Positions 1 through 7,761 of a DNA stretch of 64,000 bases are shown one piece after another. The notes under the pieces are model-generated. The model saw nothing but the letters and a program-made list of their open reading frames with translations. It ran no database searches and was not told where the DNA came from. The first letter of the stretch is position 1. Every line of letters starts with the position of its first letter. This DNA is from Clostridiales bacterium Firm_04 (GTDB lineage Bacteria; Bacillota; Clostridia; Oscillospirales; Ruminococcaceae). A program made the translations under genes and the position numbers. The stretch spans positions 305,717 through 369,716 of the forward strand of contig LVAJ01000012.1 in assembly GCA_001603005.1 (NCBI GenBank), written 5' to 3'.

Positions 1-485
1 AGAAACACCGCATCCTGCAGCGCTGTGTTTCCGCCGCCGATCACCGCAACATTGCGGTCGCGGAAAAATGCGCCGTCACAGACTGCACAGTAGCAGACGC
101 CGTGTCCGGTCAGATCCGCTTCATGCGCAATGCCGAGCGTCCGGTGCTTGGAACCGGTCGCCAGAATCACTGATTTTGCGTAGTATGTTCCGTATTCTCC
201 GGTCAGCGAAAAGCCGTCTTCCTGCTTTTCGATCGCGGTAATATTGTCCATCTCCAGCACGGTGCCGTGTGCCTCTGCCTGCGTCATCAGCTTCTCTGCA
301 AATTCAGAGCCGCTGATCTCCATAGCAGTCGGATAGTTCTCGATTTTCGGCGAGAACGTGATCTGTCCGCCGAAATTTTCCTTTTCGATGACGACCACCG
401 ATTTTCCCGCACGCCGCGCATAGAGTGCGGCTGTCAGACCGGCAGGTCCCGATCCGACAACCGCAATATCATACCATTCAGCCAT
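1..485 (-). CDS. trxB: Thioredoxin reductase, N-terminal part (runs off the left edge)
   Basis: NADPH-dependent FAD flavoenzyme that reduces thioredoxin or a related redoxin. About 161 N-terminal residues are visible: an FAD-binding GSGPAG loop at residues 11-16, the redox-active CAVC motif at 133-136 followed by D, and the start of the NADPH-binding fold (GGGNTA, about 150-155). The start ATG is 8 bp after the stop of nrdD, so the two are almost certainly co-transcribed. NrdD carries a fused redoxin-like domain, so TrxB is a plausible electron source for ribonucleotide reduction; that link is inference from position. The C-terminus lies outside the window. Confidence 0.93.
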   Translation of the reverse strand, partial: MAEWYDIAVVGSGPAGLTAALYARRAGKSVVVIEKENFGGQITFSPKIENYPTAMEISGSEFAEKLMTQAEAHGTVLEMDNITAIEKQEDGFSLTGEYGTYYAKSVILATGSKHRTLGIAHEADLTGHGVCYCAVCDGAFFRDRNVAVIGGGNTALQDAVF

Positions 486-493
486 ATCCCGCA

Positions 494-2881
494 TCAGTTC
501 GCGCGCTGCTTCACGGTTTCTTCCGTGAACTTGCGGATGTTCGAGACATTGACGATCTGCTCATAGGAATCGCCGGACACGACAACGAGTGTCGGTGCCT
601 GATGAATGTCAAACTGCTCTGCCATTTCCGGCTGCTCGTCCGCGATCACTTTGCGATACGCGATCTCCGCCTGATCAAGGAAGCGCTCTGCCATTTTGCA
701 GTTCGGGCAGGTTCTGGTCGCGAACAGCAGGATCTCCTGCTCGGTTTCGCCGTTTTTGACCGCGGCAACCGATTCCGGCACATTGACTGCGCCCTTGCGC
801 TTCAGGATGCTGCGCTCGATGACATATTCCTTACGGTCCTTGAACTCCTGTGCCTTGCCGTCGTTGAAGTTCTTGACCGGACGGTAATAACCCGTGATGC
901 GGCTGTAAACCTCAGTCTCCGCACCGCACTCCGGACAGACATACTGCTCGCCGACCAGATAGCCGTGATTGCGGCAGACCGAATAGGTCGGGGACATGGT
1001 GTAGTACGGCAGCTTGTAGTTCTCTGCGATCTTGCGCACGAGCGTAGCAGCAGCCTTCCAGTCCGGCAGCTTTTCGCCGAGATATGCATGGAACACGGTA
1101 CCGGACGTATATCTGGTCTGGAGATCGTCCTGAATATCCAGTGCAGAGAAGATATCCTCGGAGAAGCCGACCGGCAGATGCGAGCTGTTGGTGTAATACG
1201 GCGTCTTGCCCGGCTCTGCTGCGGTGATGATATCCGGATAACGCGCAACATCGTGCTTTGCCAGACGGAAGGTCGTGGATTCAGCCGGCGTTGCTTCCAG
1301 ATTGTAGAGATCGCCGTAGAGCTCCTGATAGTCCATCAGACGCTCGCGCATGTGATCGAGCACCTGCTTGGTGAACTCCTGCGTTTCGGGATGCGTCAGA
1401 TCCTTGCGCAGCCACTTCGCATTCAGACCGGTCTCGTTCATGCCGATCAGACCGATCGTCGAGAAGTGATTGTCCAGTGTGCCGAGGTAGCGCTTGGTGT
1501 AGGGATACAGTCCCTCATTCAGCAGCTTGGTGATAATGGTGCGCTTGATTTTCAGGCTGCGTGCAGCAATGTCCATCAGCTTGTCAAGGCGGTGATAGAA
1601 GTCCTGCTCGTCCTCGGAAAGATATGCAAGGCGCGGCATATTGAGCGTCACGACGCCGACAGAACCGGTGCTTTCGCCGCTGCCGAAGAAACCGCCGCTC
1701 TTTTTGCGCAGCTCGCGCAGGTCAAGACGCAGACGGCAGCACATGCTGCGGATATCGCTCGGCTCCATATCGCTGTTGATGTAGTTGGAGAAGTACGGCG
1801 TGCCGTATTTTGCAGTCATCTCAAACAGCAGACGGTTGTTCTCGGTCTCAGACCAGTCAAATTCCTTTGTAATGGAGTAGGTCGGGATCGGATACTGGAA
1901 TCCTCTGCCCTGTGCGTCGCCTTCGATCATGGTCTCGATGAATGCCTTGTTGACCATGTCCATTTCCTTTTTGCAGTCCTTATACTTGAACGGCATTTCC
2001 TTGCCGCCGACGATGCAGTTCAGCTCTGCGAGGTCATTCGGAACGGTCCAGTCCAGCGTAATGTTGGAGAACGGTGCCTGTGTACCCCAGCGGGACGGCG
2101 TATTCACACCAAACACAAAGGATTCGATGCATTTTTTGACCTGATCGTAGGGCAGATTATCCGCCTTGACAAACGGCGCAAGATAGGTGTCAAACGAGGA
2201 AAATGCCTGTGCGCCTGCCCATTCATTCTGCATGATGCCGAGGAAGTTGACCATCTGGTTGCAGAGCGTCGCAAGATGCTTTGCCGGAGCAGAGGTGATC
2301 TTGCCTTCGACGCCGCCGAGACCTTCCTGTATCAGCTGCTTCAGCGACCAGCCCGCGCAGTAGCCGGTCAGCATGGAAAGATCGTGGATATGCATATCGC
2401 CGGTGCGGTGCGCATTTGCGATCTCCTCGTCATAGATCTCGGAGAGCCAGTAGTTCGCGGTGATCGCGCCGGAGTTGTTCAGGATCAGACCGCCGACCGA
2501 ATAGGTCACAGTGGAGTTTTCCTTTACGCGCCAGTCGGTTACCTTGACATAGCTGTCAACTGTATCCTTGTAATCCAGAATCGTCGATTTCATGTTGCGG
2601 AGCTTTTCCCGCTGCTTGCGGTACAGAATATAAGCCTTCGCAATGTCGCTGTATCCTGCTTCACCGAGCACATGCTCAACGCTGTCCTGAATATCTTCCA
2701 CAGCGATCATGTCGTCCTTGATCTTGCTTTCAAAATCAGCAGTCACGCGCAGCGCGAGGAAGTCGATGACAGAGGGATGATACTGCTTATTCTGTGCCTC
2801 AAATGCCTTGCGGATCGCTTCTGCGATCTTCGTGATCTCAAAATCGACGACTTTTCCGTCTCGTTTGGTAACCTGATACAT
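494..2881 (-). CDS. nrdD: Anaerobic (class III) ribonucleoside-triphosphate reductase with fused C-terminal redoxin domain
   Basis: Glycyl-radical enzyme that makes dNTPs from NTPs without oxygen. It begins with an ATP-cone allosteric domain (about residues 1-95), followed by the ten-stranded barrel. The radical site is Gly664 in RITGYY, just after a Cys-rich zinc-binding segment (CRNHG ... CPECG). After it come about 75 extra residues that form a glutaredoxin/NrdH-like domain with CPNC at about 725-728 and a cis-Pro region (QAPT). Many NrdDs end soon after the glycyl-radical loop, so this is a fusion. AGGAGG lies 7 bp before the start. It is the second gene of nrdG-nrdD-trxB. The fused redoxin and neighbouring TrxB suggest a thiol reductant rather than formate (inference). 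Confidence 0.96.
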   Translation of the reverse strand: MYQVTKRDGKVVDFEITKIAEAIRKAFEAQNKQYHPSVIDFLALRVTADFESKIKDDMIAVEDIQDSVEHVLGEAGYSDIAKAYILYRKQREKLRNMKSTILDYKDTVDSYVKVTDWRVKENSTVTYSVGGLILNNSGAITANYWLSEIYDEEIANAHRTGDMHIHDLSMLTGYCAGWSLKQLIQEGLGGVEGKITSAPAKHLATLCNQMVNFLGIMQNEWAGAQAFSSFDTYLAPFVKADNLPYDQVKKCIESFVFGVNTPSRWGTQAPFSNITLDWTVPNDLAELNCIVGGKEMPFKYKDCKKEMDMVNKAFIETMIEGDAQGRGFQYPIPTYSITKEFDWSETENNRLLFEMTAKYGTPYFSNYINSDMEPSDIRSMCCRLRLDLRELRKKSGGFFGSGESTGSVGVVTLNMPRLAYLSEDEQDFYHRLDKLMDIAARSLKIKRTIITKLLNEGLYPYTKRYLGTLDNHFSTIGLIGMNETGLNAKWLRKDLTHPETQEFTKQVLDHMRERLMDYQELYGDLYNLEATPAESTTFRLAKHDVARYPDIITAAEPGKTPYYTNSSHLPVGFSEDIFSALDIQDDLQTRYTSGTVFHAYLGEKLPDWKAAATLVRKIAENYKLPYYTMSPTYSVCRNHGYLVGEQYVCPECGAETEVYSRITGYYRPVKNFNDGKAQEFKDRKEYVIERSILKRKGAVNVPESVAAVKNGETEQEILLFATRTCPNCKMAERFLDQAEIAYRKVIADEQPEMAEQFDIHQAPTLVVVSGDSYEQIVNVSNIRKFTEETVKQRAN

Positions 2882-2919
2882 GAGAAAACCTCCTGATAAT
2901 ATAGTAGTGCTCCGAGCTT

Positions 2920-3618
2920 TCAGATGCCGCGCAGTGCAGCATTCGGTACGTCTTTACGGACAATTTCGAGAAACTGCCGCATCTCGGAAGGCGTGAACCC
3001 GCTCACGCTGTTGTCGATCAGCTGACCGGTATTCCTGAAATTCTGCAAAAAATAGGCGTCTGCGCCGCGGATCCATTTTCCGATCGCGGCAAAGTCCTCC
3101 GCAGTGTGATACTGCCGGACGACAGTGGTGCGGAACTCATAAGGGATCTTCCCCTGCTGCATCAGATACCGGACACTGCGATGCACCGCGTCAATGCTGA
3201 TCCGCTCTGTACCGGCGGTCGCAGCATATTTTTCGGGGCAGTTCTTGATATCCATTGCAACCATATCTATGAGTCCGCTTTCACAGATCTCGCGCAGCTT
3301 CTCGGGATTGGTGCCGTTTGTGTCAAGCTTGACCGCATAGCCCATGTCCCGTATCGGCAAAAGAAAATCCGGAAGATCAGGCTGGAGCAGCGGTTCGCCG
3401 CCGGTCACGCATACGCCGTCGAGCAAACCGACTCGCTTGCGCAGAAACGCATACAACTCGTCCGTTGTTACCGAATCCGTCAGCGGCTCCGTCACCAGCC
3501 CTGCATTGTGGCAGAACGGGCAGCGGAGATTGCAGCCCCATGTGAAAACCGTACAGGCTGTTTTCCCGGGGAAATCGAGCAGTGTCAACTTTTGAAAGCC
3601 AGCGATTTTCACGTACAT
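2920..3618 (-). CDS. nrdG: Anaerobic ribonucleotide reductase activating protein (radical SAM)
   Basis: Radical-SAM activase that abstracts hydrogen from the NrdD glycine to generate the glycyl radical. The 4Fe-4S binding motif CNLRCPFC supplies Cys29, Cys33 and Cys36, and a GGEPLLQ glycine motif follows. At 232 residues it is of the longer type that resembles pyruvate-formate-lyase activases, here identified by its position next to nrdD. It is the first gene of the operon, 38 bp upstream of nrdD, and is controlled by the promoter and NrdR boxes at 3701-3785. Confidence 0.94.
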   Translation of the reverse strand: MYVKIAGFQKLTLLDFPGKTACTVFTWGCNLRCPFCHNAGLVTEPLTDSVTTDELYAFLRKRVGLLDGVCVTGGEPLLQPDLPDFLLPIRDMGYAVKLDTNGTNPEKLREICESGLIDMVAMDIKNCPEKYAATAGTERISIDAVHRSVRYLMQQGKIPYEFRTTVVRQYHTAEDFAAIGKWIRGADAYFLQNFRNTGQLIDNSVSGFTPSEMRQFLEIVRKDVPNAALRGI

Positions 3619-3700
3619 ACCTCATTTTCATATGATTGTTAAAACTTTGCCGTAAGCCTTGTGCCGCATATTCCTGCAAAAGCGATTGAATTGGCATAAA

Positions 3701-3748
3701 ACACAAGATATAGTGTCGAGGAGTTTCTTTCAGCACAATACCTCGTGT
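3701..3748 (-). promoter_or_regulatory. Tandem NrdR boxes upstream of nrdG
   Basis: Two 16-bp sites, 3701-3716 (ACACAAGATATAGTGT) and 3733-3748 (GCACAATACCTCGTGT), start exactly 32 bp apart, about three helical turns. The first matches the published NrdR consensus except at one position; the second is weaker. They lie just downstream of the -10 element, over the expected transcription start, fitting repression by the ATP-cone regulator NrdR. Confidence 0.85.
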
Positions 3749-3756
3749 CTTCATCT

Positions 3757-3785
3757 ATTCTAGCAGATTTCCCTCCGTTTGTCAA
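3757..3785 (-). promoter_or_regulatory. Promoter of nrdG-nrdD-trxB
   Basis: On the minus strand, TTGACA (3785-3780), a 17-bp spacer, then TAGAAT (3762-3757). The NrdR boxes begin about 9 bp downstream. Confidence 0.8.
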
Positions 3786-3831
3786 GAACGAAATATATAT
3801 TTTTATGTTTTATCTAATTCTATAAATACAA

Positions 3832-3871
3832 CAGATCCTATTTCAACAGAAGCAGTTGAAAACAGGATCTG
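3832..3871 (-). terminator. Hairpin downstream of ogt
   Basis: An inverted repeat (CAGATCCT ... AGGATCTG, with an inner TTTCAAC/GTTGAAA stem) lies just past the ogt stop. The T-tract after it on the minus strand is poor (TTGTATTT), so termination is probable rather than certain. Confidence 0.5.
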
Positions 3872-3899
3872 CCGGATTATTTACGCAGCCGCGCGGATT

Positions 3900-4418
3900 T
3901 CATCGAACAGCACCCAAGCTGCGCAAAATCATTTGCTCATGTTTCAACAGCCAGCGCTTCCGGTCGGTGCCGCCGGCATAGCCGGTCAGACTGCCGTCAG
4001 AACCGATGACACGGTGACAGGGCACGATCAGCGACACCGGATTGTGTCCGACCGCACCGCCGACCGCCAGCGCCGACATCGTGCCGCGCCCCTCAGCATG
4101 TGCAATCTCCGCTGCGATCGCACCATATGTTGTGACCGTGCCAAACGGAATCCGGTAGAGCAGCTGCCAGACCTTCTGCCGGAACGCAGTCCCGCGAAGA
4201 TGCAGCGGCGGCGTGAAATCCGGCATCTCCCCGCCGAAATATACCGCAAGCCACCGTTCTGCCAGCGCAAACACATCCAGTTCCCGCTCTGCAAAGTCCG
4301 CCGCCAGACCGGCACCGCAATATTTCTGACCGTCAAACCAGAGTCCGGTCAGCGCTTCGCCGTCGGACGCCAGCAGGATCCTGCCGAGCGGCGAATCCGT
4401 ATACTTTATATAATCCAT
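3900..4418 (-). CDS. ogt: Methylated-DNA-[protein]-cysteine S-methyltransferase
   Basis: Suicide repair protein that takes the methyl group from O6-methylguanine. The active site PCHRV places the acceptor Cys at residue 134 of 172, followed by the usual C-terminal glycine-rich stretch (GYAGG). The start at 4418 is preferred over a more upstream in-frame ATG because CGAGGT lies 6 bp before it and the family begins here. It is monocistronic and divergent from the ACT-domain gene. Confidence 0.93.
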   Translation of the reverse strand: MDYIKYTDSPLGRILLASDGEALTGLWFDGQKYCGAGLAADFAERELDVFALAERWLAVYFGGEMPDFTPPLHLRGTAFRQKVWQLLYRIPFGTVTTYGAIAAEIAHAEGRGTMSALAVGGAVGHNPVSLIVPCHRVIGSDGSLTGYAGGTDRKRWLLKHEQMILRSLGAVR

Positions 4419-4455
4419 GTTTTTACCTCGTTTCTCTGCTTGATATGCTGTCAAA

Positions 4456-4484
4456 AATATACGGGATTCCGGATGAAAAGTCAA
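4456..4484 (-). promoter_or_regulatory. Promoter of ogt
   Basis: Minus strand TTGACT (4484-4479), 17-bp spacer, TATATT (4461-4456), about 38 bp before the ogt start codon. Confidence 0.65.
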
Positions 4485-4631
4485 CCGCTGCAGGAAGATT
4501 CCACAAGAATCCCGCAAAAATCAGACAAATTGTGAACGGTCTGTCAAATTCAGCATCTATCAGTCGTCAGAACAAACGCATTTGCTGTATTTTTACATAT
4601 CCAAAAGGCTGTTCGGATCGAAAATCAGGGC

Positions 4632-4660
4632 TTGACATCAGCCGCGGAATATGGTATAAT
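4632..4660 (+). promoter_or_regulatory. Promoter of the ACT-domain gene and hom
   Basis: Perfect consensus TTGACA (4632-4637), 17-bp spacer, TATAAT (4655-4660). The start codon follows 65 bp later behind AAGGAGG at 4706-4712. Confidence 0.85.
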
Positions 4661-4724
4661 GAACATGTTAGAAAAACAACTGTCCGTCACAGACGGAAGA
4701 TACCGAAGGAGGCAGCGTCACTTC

Positions 4725-5168
4725 ATGTCGGATCATTCCAAAAACTGGGTCGTTGTGGATGCCACGGTTCTGCCGGAAGTCATCCTCAAAACACTGACCG
4801 TCAAGCGCATGCTCGCGAACCGTGAGGAGAAAAGCTCCTCTGCGGCATGCCGCGCCGTCGGGATCTCCCGCAGCGCGTTTTATAAGTACCGCGATTCCGT
4901 GTTCGTCTATGAGGAACAGATGCGGGAACATATTTTTACGGTGTATCTGCTGCTGCACGACGAAGCCGGTGTGCTCTCCGGCGTCCTGCATGTGCTGACA
5001 GATGCCAATGCCAATGTGCTGACGCTGAACCAGAGCATTCCTGTGGACGGCGCTGCAACCGTGACGGTCACCTTCCGGCTTCAGGATTCCGCGCAGGTTT
5101 CTGCACTGGTCAGTACCCTCGCGGAGCGGAAGGGCGTTGTGGAAGTGCGGCTGCTCTCCGGTTCCTAA
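4725..5168 (+). CDS. ACT-domain protein (PheB/UPF0735-like)
   Basis: A 147-residue protein with an N-terminal helix-turn-helix-like segment (about residues 10-60, GISRSAFYKYRD) and a C-terminal ACT domain (about 70-147) of the type that binds amino acids. Family members in Firmicutes are annotated PheB or UPF0735 and are often found beside hom; their biochemical role is not firmly known. The start at 4725 is chosen because AAGGAGG lies 12 bp upstream; a longer frame begins within the promoter at 4632 and would be untranslatable there. It is followed by hom after 68 bp, so a role in sensing a threonine/aspartate-family amino acid is reasonable inference. Confidence 0.85.
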   Translation: MSDHSKNWVVVDATVLPEVILKTLTVKRMLANREEKSSSAACRAVGISRSAFYKYRDSVFVYEEQMREHIFTVYLLLHDEAGVLSGVLHVLTDANANVLTLNQSIPVDGAATVTVTFRLQDSAQVSALVSTLAERKGVVEVRLLSGS

Positions 5169-5236
5169 CCGATCGCACATCTGAACAGAATATATAGAAA
5201 TGAGGTCAGAAGCTCCGGATACGGAGCGAAAAAAGT

Positions 5237-6502
5237 ATGAAAAAATTTGCTGTCTTAGGCTATGGAACGGTCGGCTCCGGTGTGGTGGAGCTGTTCCACA
5301 AAAACCGCAAAAAAATCGAATCCAAGGCGGGCGAACCCTTTGCGCTCGGATATATCCTTGATCTGCGCGATTTTCCGGATTCGCCATATGCCGATAAATT
5401 CACAAAATCCATGGACACGATCCTCGCGGATCCGGATATTACAGTCGTCGCAGAATGCATGGGCGGTGTTGAGCCGGCATTCAGCTATCTGATGCAGTGC
5501 CTGTCGCGCGGCATCAGCGTTGCAACGTCCAACAAAGAGCTGATCGCACAGAAGGGTGCCGAACTGCTTGCAGCCGCAAAGGCGCATTCCTGCAACTGCT
5601 TCTTTGAAGCGAGCGTCGGCGGCGCAATCCCGATCATCCGCCCGCTGCACCGCTGCCTCGCTGCAAACGAGATCAGCGAGATCTACGGCATTCTCAACGG
5701 CACGACAAACTATATCCTCAACAAGATGCTGACGGACGGTATGACCTTTGCCGATGCACTTGCAAAAGCGCAGAAGCACGGCTATGCAGAACGCGAGCCG
5801 AGCGCAGATGTGGACGGCTTCGATGCCTGCCGCAAGATCTGCATTCTGTCCTCGCTGGCATTCGGCAAGCATGTCTATCCGGACAGCGTTTACACCAAGG
5901 GCATCCGCGAGATCACGCTGGAAGATGCTGCTGCGGCTGACGCGCTGGACGGTGCTGTCAAGCTGATCGCATTCGTCAGGAAGCTCGATGACGGCAGAAT
6001 CCTGCCGGCGGTCATGCCGATGTATGTGCCGCATGCAAATATGATCTCGCGCGTGGACGGCGTGTTCAACTGCATCGAGGTCTGCGGCGACGCGATCGAC
6101 CGCGCATACTTCTGCGGACGCGGAGCCGGAAAAATGCCGACCGCCAGCGCAGTCATGGGCGACGTCATCGAAGCGATCAAGCATCATCAGACCGTATTCT
6201 CGCAGGATTGGGTGGACGCCGGCACGCAGGATTTCATCGCCGGAATCGACGAACTGACCTGCGGCATGTTCATTCGATTTGCGAAGCAGGAATCTGCGGA
6301 AGATGTGCTCAACATTCTCTGCGGCGTGCTCGATCAGATCGGCTGCGAACAGAATGCCGAGGACGAGGAATCCGTGAACGCAGTGGAAAACGCAGCGCTG
6401 ATCACCTGCAAACTCAATCAGACACAGCGCAAAGCAGTGCTCGACGCGCTGGCGCAGAAAGGCTTGCAGATCGCGCACTGGATGCCGGTCATGGAAGCAT
6501 AA
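5237..6502 (+). CDS. hom: Homoserine dehydrogenase
   Basis: NAD(P)H-dependent reduction of aspartate semialdehyde to homoserine, the branch to Thr and Met. The protein (421 residues) shows the Rossmann motif GYGTVGSG at residues 8-15, the family signature GILNGTTNYIL near 155, and a short C-terminal region that resembles the ACT domain of allosterically regulated enzymes. Second gene after the ACT-domain protein. Transcription ends at the strong hairpin just past the stop. No thrB or thrC is adjacent. Confidence 0.95.
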   Translation: MKKFAVLGYGTVGSGVVELFHKNRKKIESKAGEPFALGYILDLRDFPDSPYADKFTKSMDTILADPDITVVAECMGGVEPAFSYLMQCLSRGISVATSNKELIAQKGAELLAAAKAHSCNCFFEASVGGAIPIIRPLHRCLAANEISEIYGILNGTTNYILNKMLTDGMTFADALAKAQKHGYAEREPSADVDGFDACRKICILSSLAFGKHVYPDSVYTKGIREITLEDAAAADALDGAVKLIAFVRKLDDGRILPAVMPMYVPHANMISRVDGVFNCIEVCGDAIDRAYFCGRGAGKMPTASAVMGDVIEAIKHHQTVFSQDWVDAGTQDFIAGIDELTCGMFIRFAKQESAEDVLNILCGVLDQIGCEQNAEDEESVNAVENAALITCKLNQTQRKAVLDALAQKGLQIAHWMPVMEA

Positions 6503-6515
6503 TCACACAAATAGC

Positions 6516-6552
6516 AAAGGCTGCATCACTTCGGTGTTGCAGCCTTTTTTCT
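6516..6552. terminator. Bidirectional terminator between hom and the Xre gene
   Basis: AAAGGCTGCA ... TGCAGCCTTTTTT with a TTCGG-type loop; A-run on one side and T-run on the other serve both convergent genes. Confidence 0.85.
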
Positions 6553-7658
6553 TAGATTTTGTCAATGATCTCCATTGCGTTATGATAGCCGGCAGTCGCC
6601 TTGATTTCCGCGGGCATATCCGTTAGTTGAATCGCCGCTTCAACCGCAGCTCTTGCATCTGATTTTGCAGCGTCAGCATCCGCATAAAGCCCATATTCCG
6701 CCGACTTTGCCGTGCATTCCGCAAGACGGCAAAGCGCATTGCCCGCTTCTGCCGCATCCCCCTGCGCAGCGAAACACTTCGGCAGCAGACTGCGGATCCG
6801 CCGCTCCCCTGCCAGCACATCGGGTTCCAGCCCGCTGAATGCGCGGTAAGAATCCAGAACTGCAAGCATGTTTCTGCTCATCGCAATGCTTTCAGCCGGA
6901 TCCGCAGACCAGACATAATTCTCGAAGCTGCTGAAAAATTCCTTTGCCGTTGCACGCAGCAATTTACGCAAATTCTCCGCGATCACCGGTTTCTCCTGCG
7001 CAAATCCGTCGCGGAAGAACACAAGCTTTTCCGTCATCTGTTCGCGCAGACAGCTGCTTTCCAGACTCGGCAGCCGTCCGATCAGCGCTTGCGCCTTGTC
7101 GAACTGCTTGGTGTGAATGCAGATCCATGCCGCAGCATAATCCGATTTTTCGATATTCGCCTGCTCCTCGCAATAACGCGCAATGCAGGCATTTTTGCGC
7201 TCGCAGTCTGCGAAAATCTCATCGCGAAGCTCTGCGCGGTCATTCAGAAACCCTTCAAAATCCGCATACCGGCTGATTTCCGCAGCCGCTTCAATCGTCA
7301 TTCGCATCAGCGTGTAATTTGTGGGTTCACGCTCCGATTCTGAACGCAGATACGTATAAATCGCAAGATACTTTTCCGCATCGGACTGCGACGTATCCAG
7401 CAGCAGACGAACATGATTCTCCGCAGCATGCGTATGCGCCTCGCCGAAGGATGCAGATTCTGCACCGAGCAGTGAATCCGTTGAGATGCCAAAGATCTGC
7501 GCAAGCGGCACAAGCTGCGTGATATCCGGCAAGCCGTTGTCATTCTCCCATTTGCTGACAGCCTGCGGCGTCACAGCAAGGCGCTCCGCCAGTTCTTCCT
7601 GTGTAAATCCGCACTTGCGGCGCATCGCTTTGATATTTTTTCCGATTGACATTTTCAT
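6552..7658 (-). CDS. Xre-family transcriptional regulator with C-terminal helical-repeat domain
   Basis: The N-terminal 65 residues are a classic Xre/Cro helix-turn-helix (TQEELAERLAVTPQAVSKWE). The remaining 300 residues are alpha-helical with TPR-like character and many Ala, Glu and Arg residues, a layout seen in peptide- or stress-responsive regulators of Clostridia. The start at 7658 fits AAGGAG 7-8 bp upstream better than the ATG at 7664, which would sit right on the ribosome site. It is monocistronic, convergent with hom. Its target is unknown. Confidence 0.85.
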   Translation of the reverse strand: MKMSIGKNIKAMRRKCGFTQEELAERLAVTPQAVSKWENDNGLPDITQLVPLAQIFGISTDSLLGAESASFGEAHTHAAENHVRLLLDTSQSDAEKYLAIYTYLRSESEREPTNYTLMRMTIEAAAEISRYADFEGFLNDRAELRDEIFADCERKNACIARYCEEQANIEKSDYAAAWICIHTKQFDKAQALIGRLPSLESSCLREQMTEKLVFFRDGFAQEKPVIAENLRKLLRATAKEFFSSFENYVWSADPAESIAMSRNMLAVLDSYRAFSGLEPDVLAGERRIRSLLPKCFAAQGDAAEAGNALCRLAECTAKSAEYGLYADADAAKSDARAAVEAAIQLTDMPAEIKATAGYHNAMEIIDKI

Positions 7659-7696
7659 AATCATGCTCCTTCATCCGTATTCGGTACCGTGATTTT

Positions 7697-7725
7697 ATTA
7701 TATACCGGATCGGCGGAGAAGTCAA
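7697..7725 (-). promoter_or_regulatory. Promoter of the Xre gene
   Basis: Minus strand TTGACT (7725-7720), 17-bp spacer, TATAAT (7702-7697). Confidence 0.7.
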
Positions 7726-7761
7726 TCAACGCATTTGCGCGGAAAAGTCAACGGACGGTTG

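Noticed and set aside
425..2896. Long plus-strand open frame (823 codons) opposite nrdD
   Set aside because: It is the antisense shadow of nrdD; its sequence is Arg/His/Leu-rich without recognisable domains and there is no ribosome site.
4632..5168. Longer 178-codon reading of the ACT-domain gene
   Set aside because: The extra N-terminus would be encoded by the promoter itself (-35 at 4632), upstream of the transcription start.
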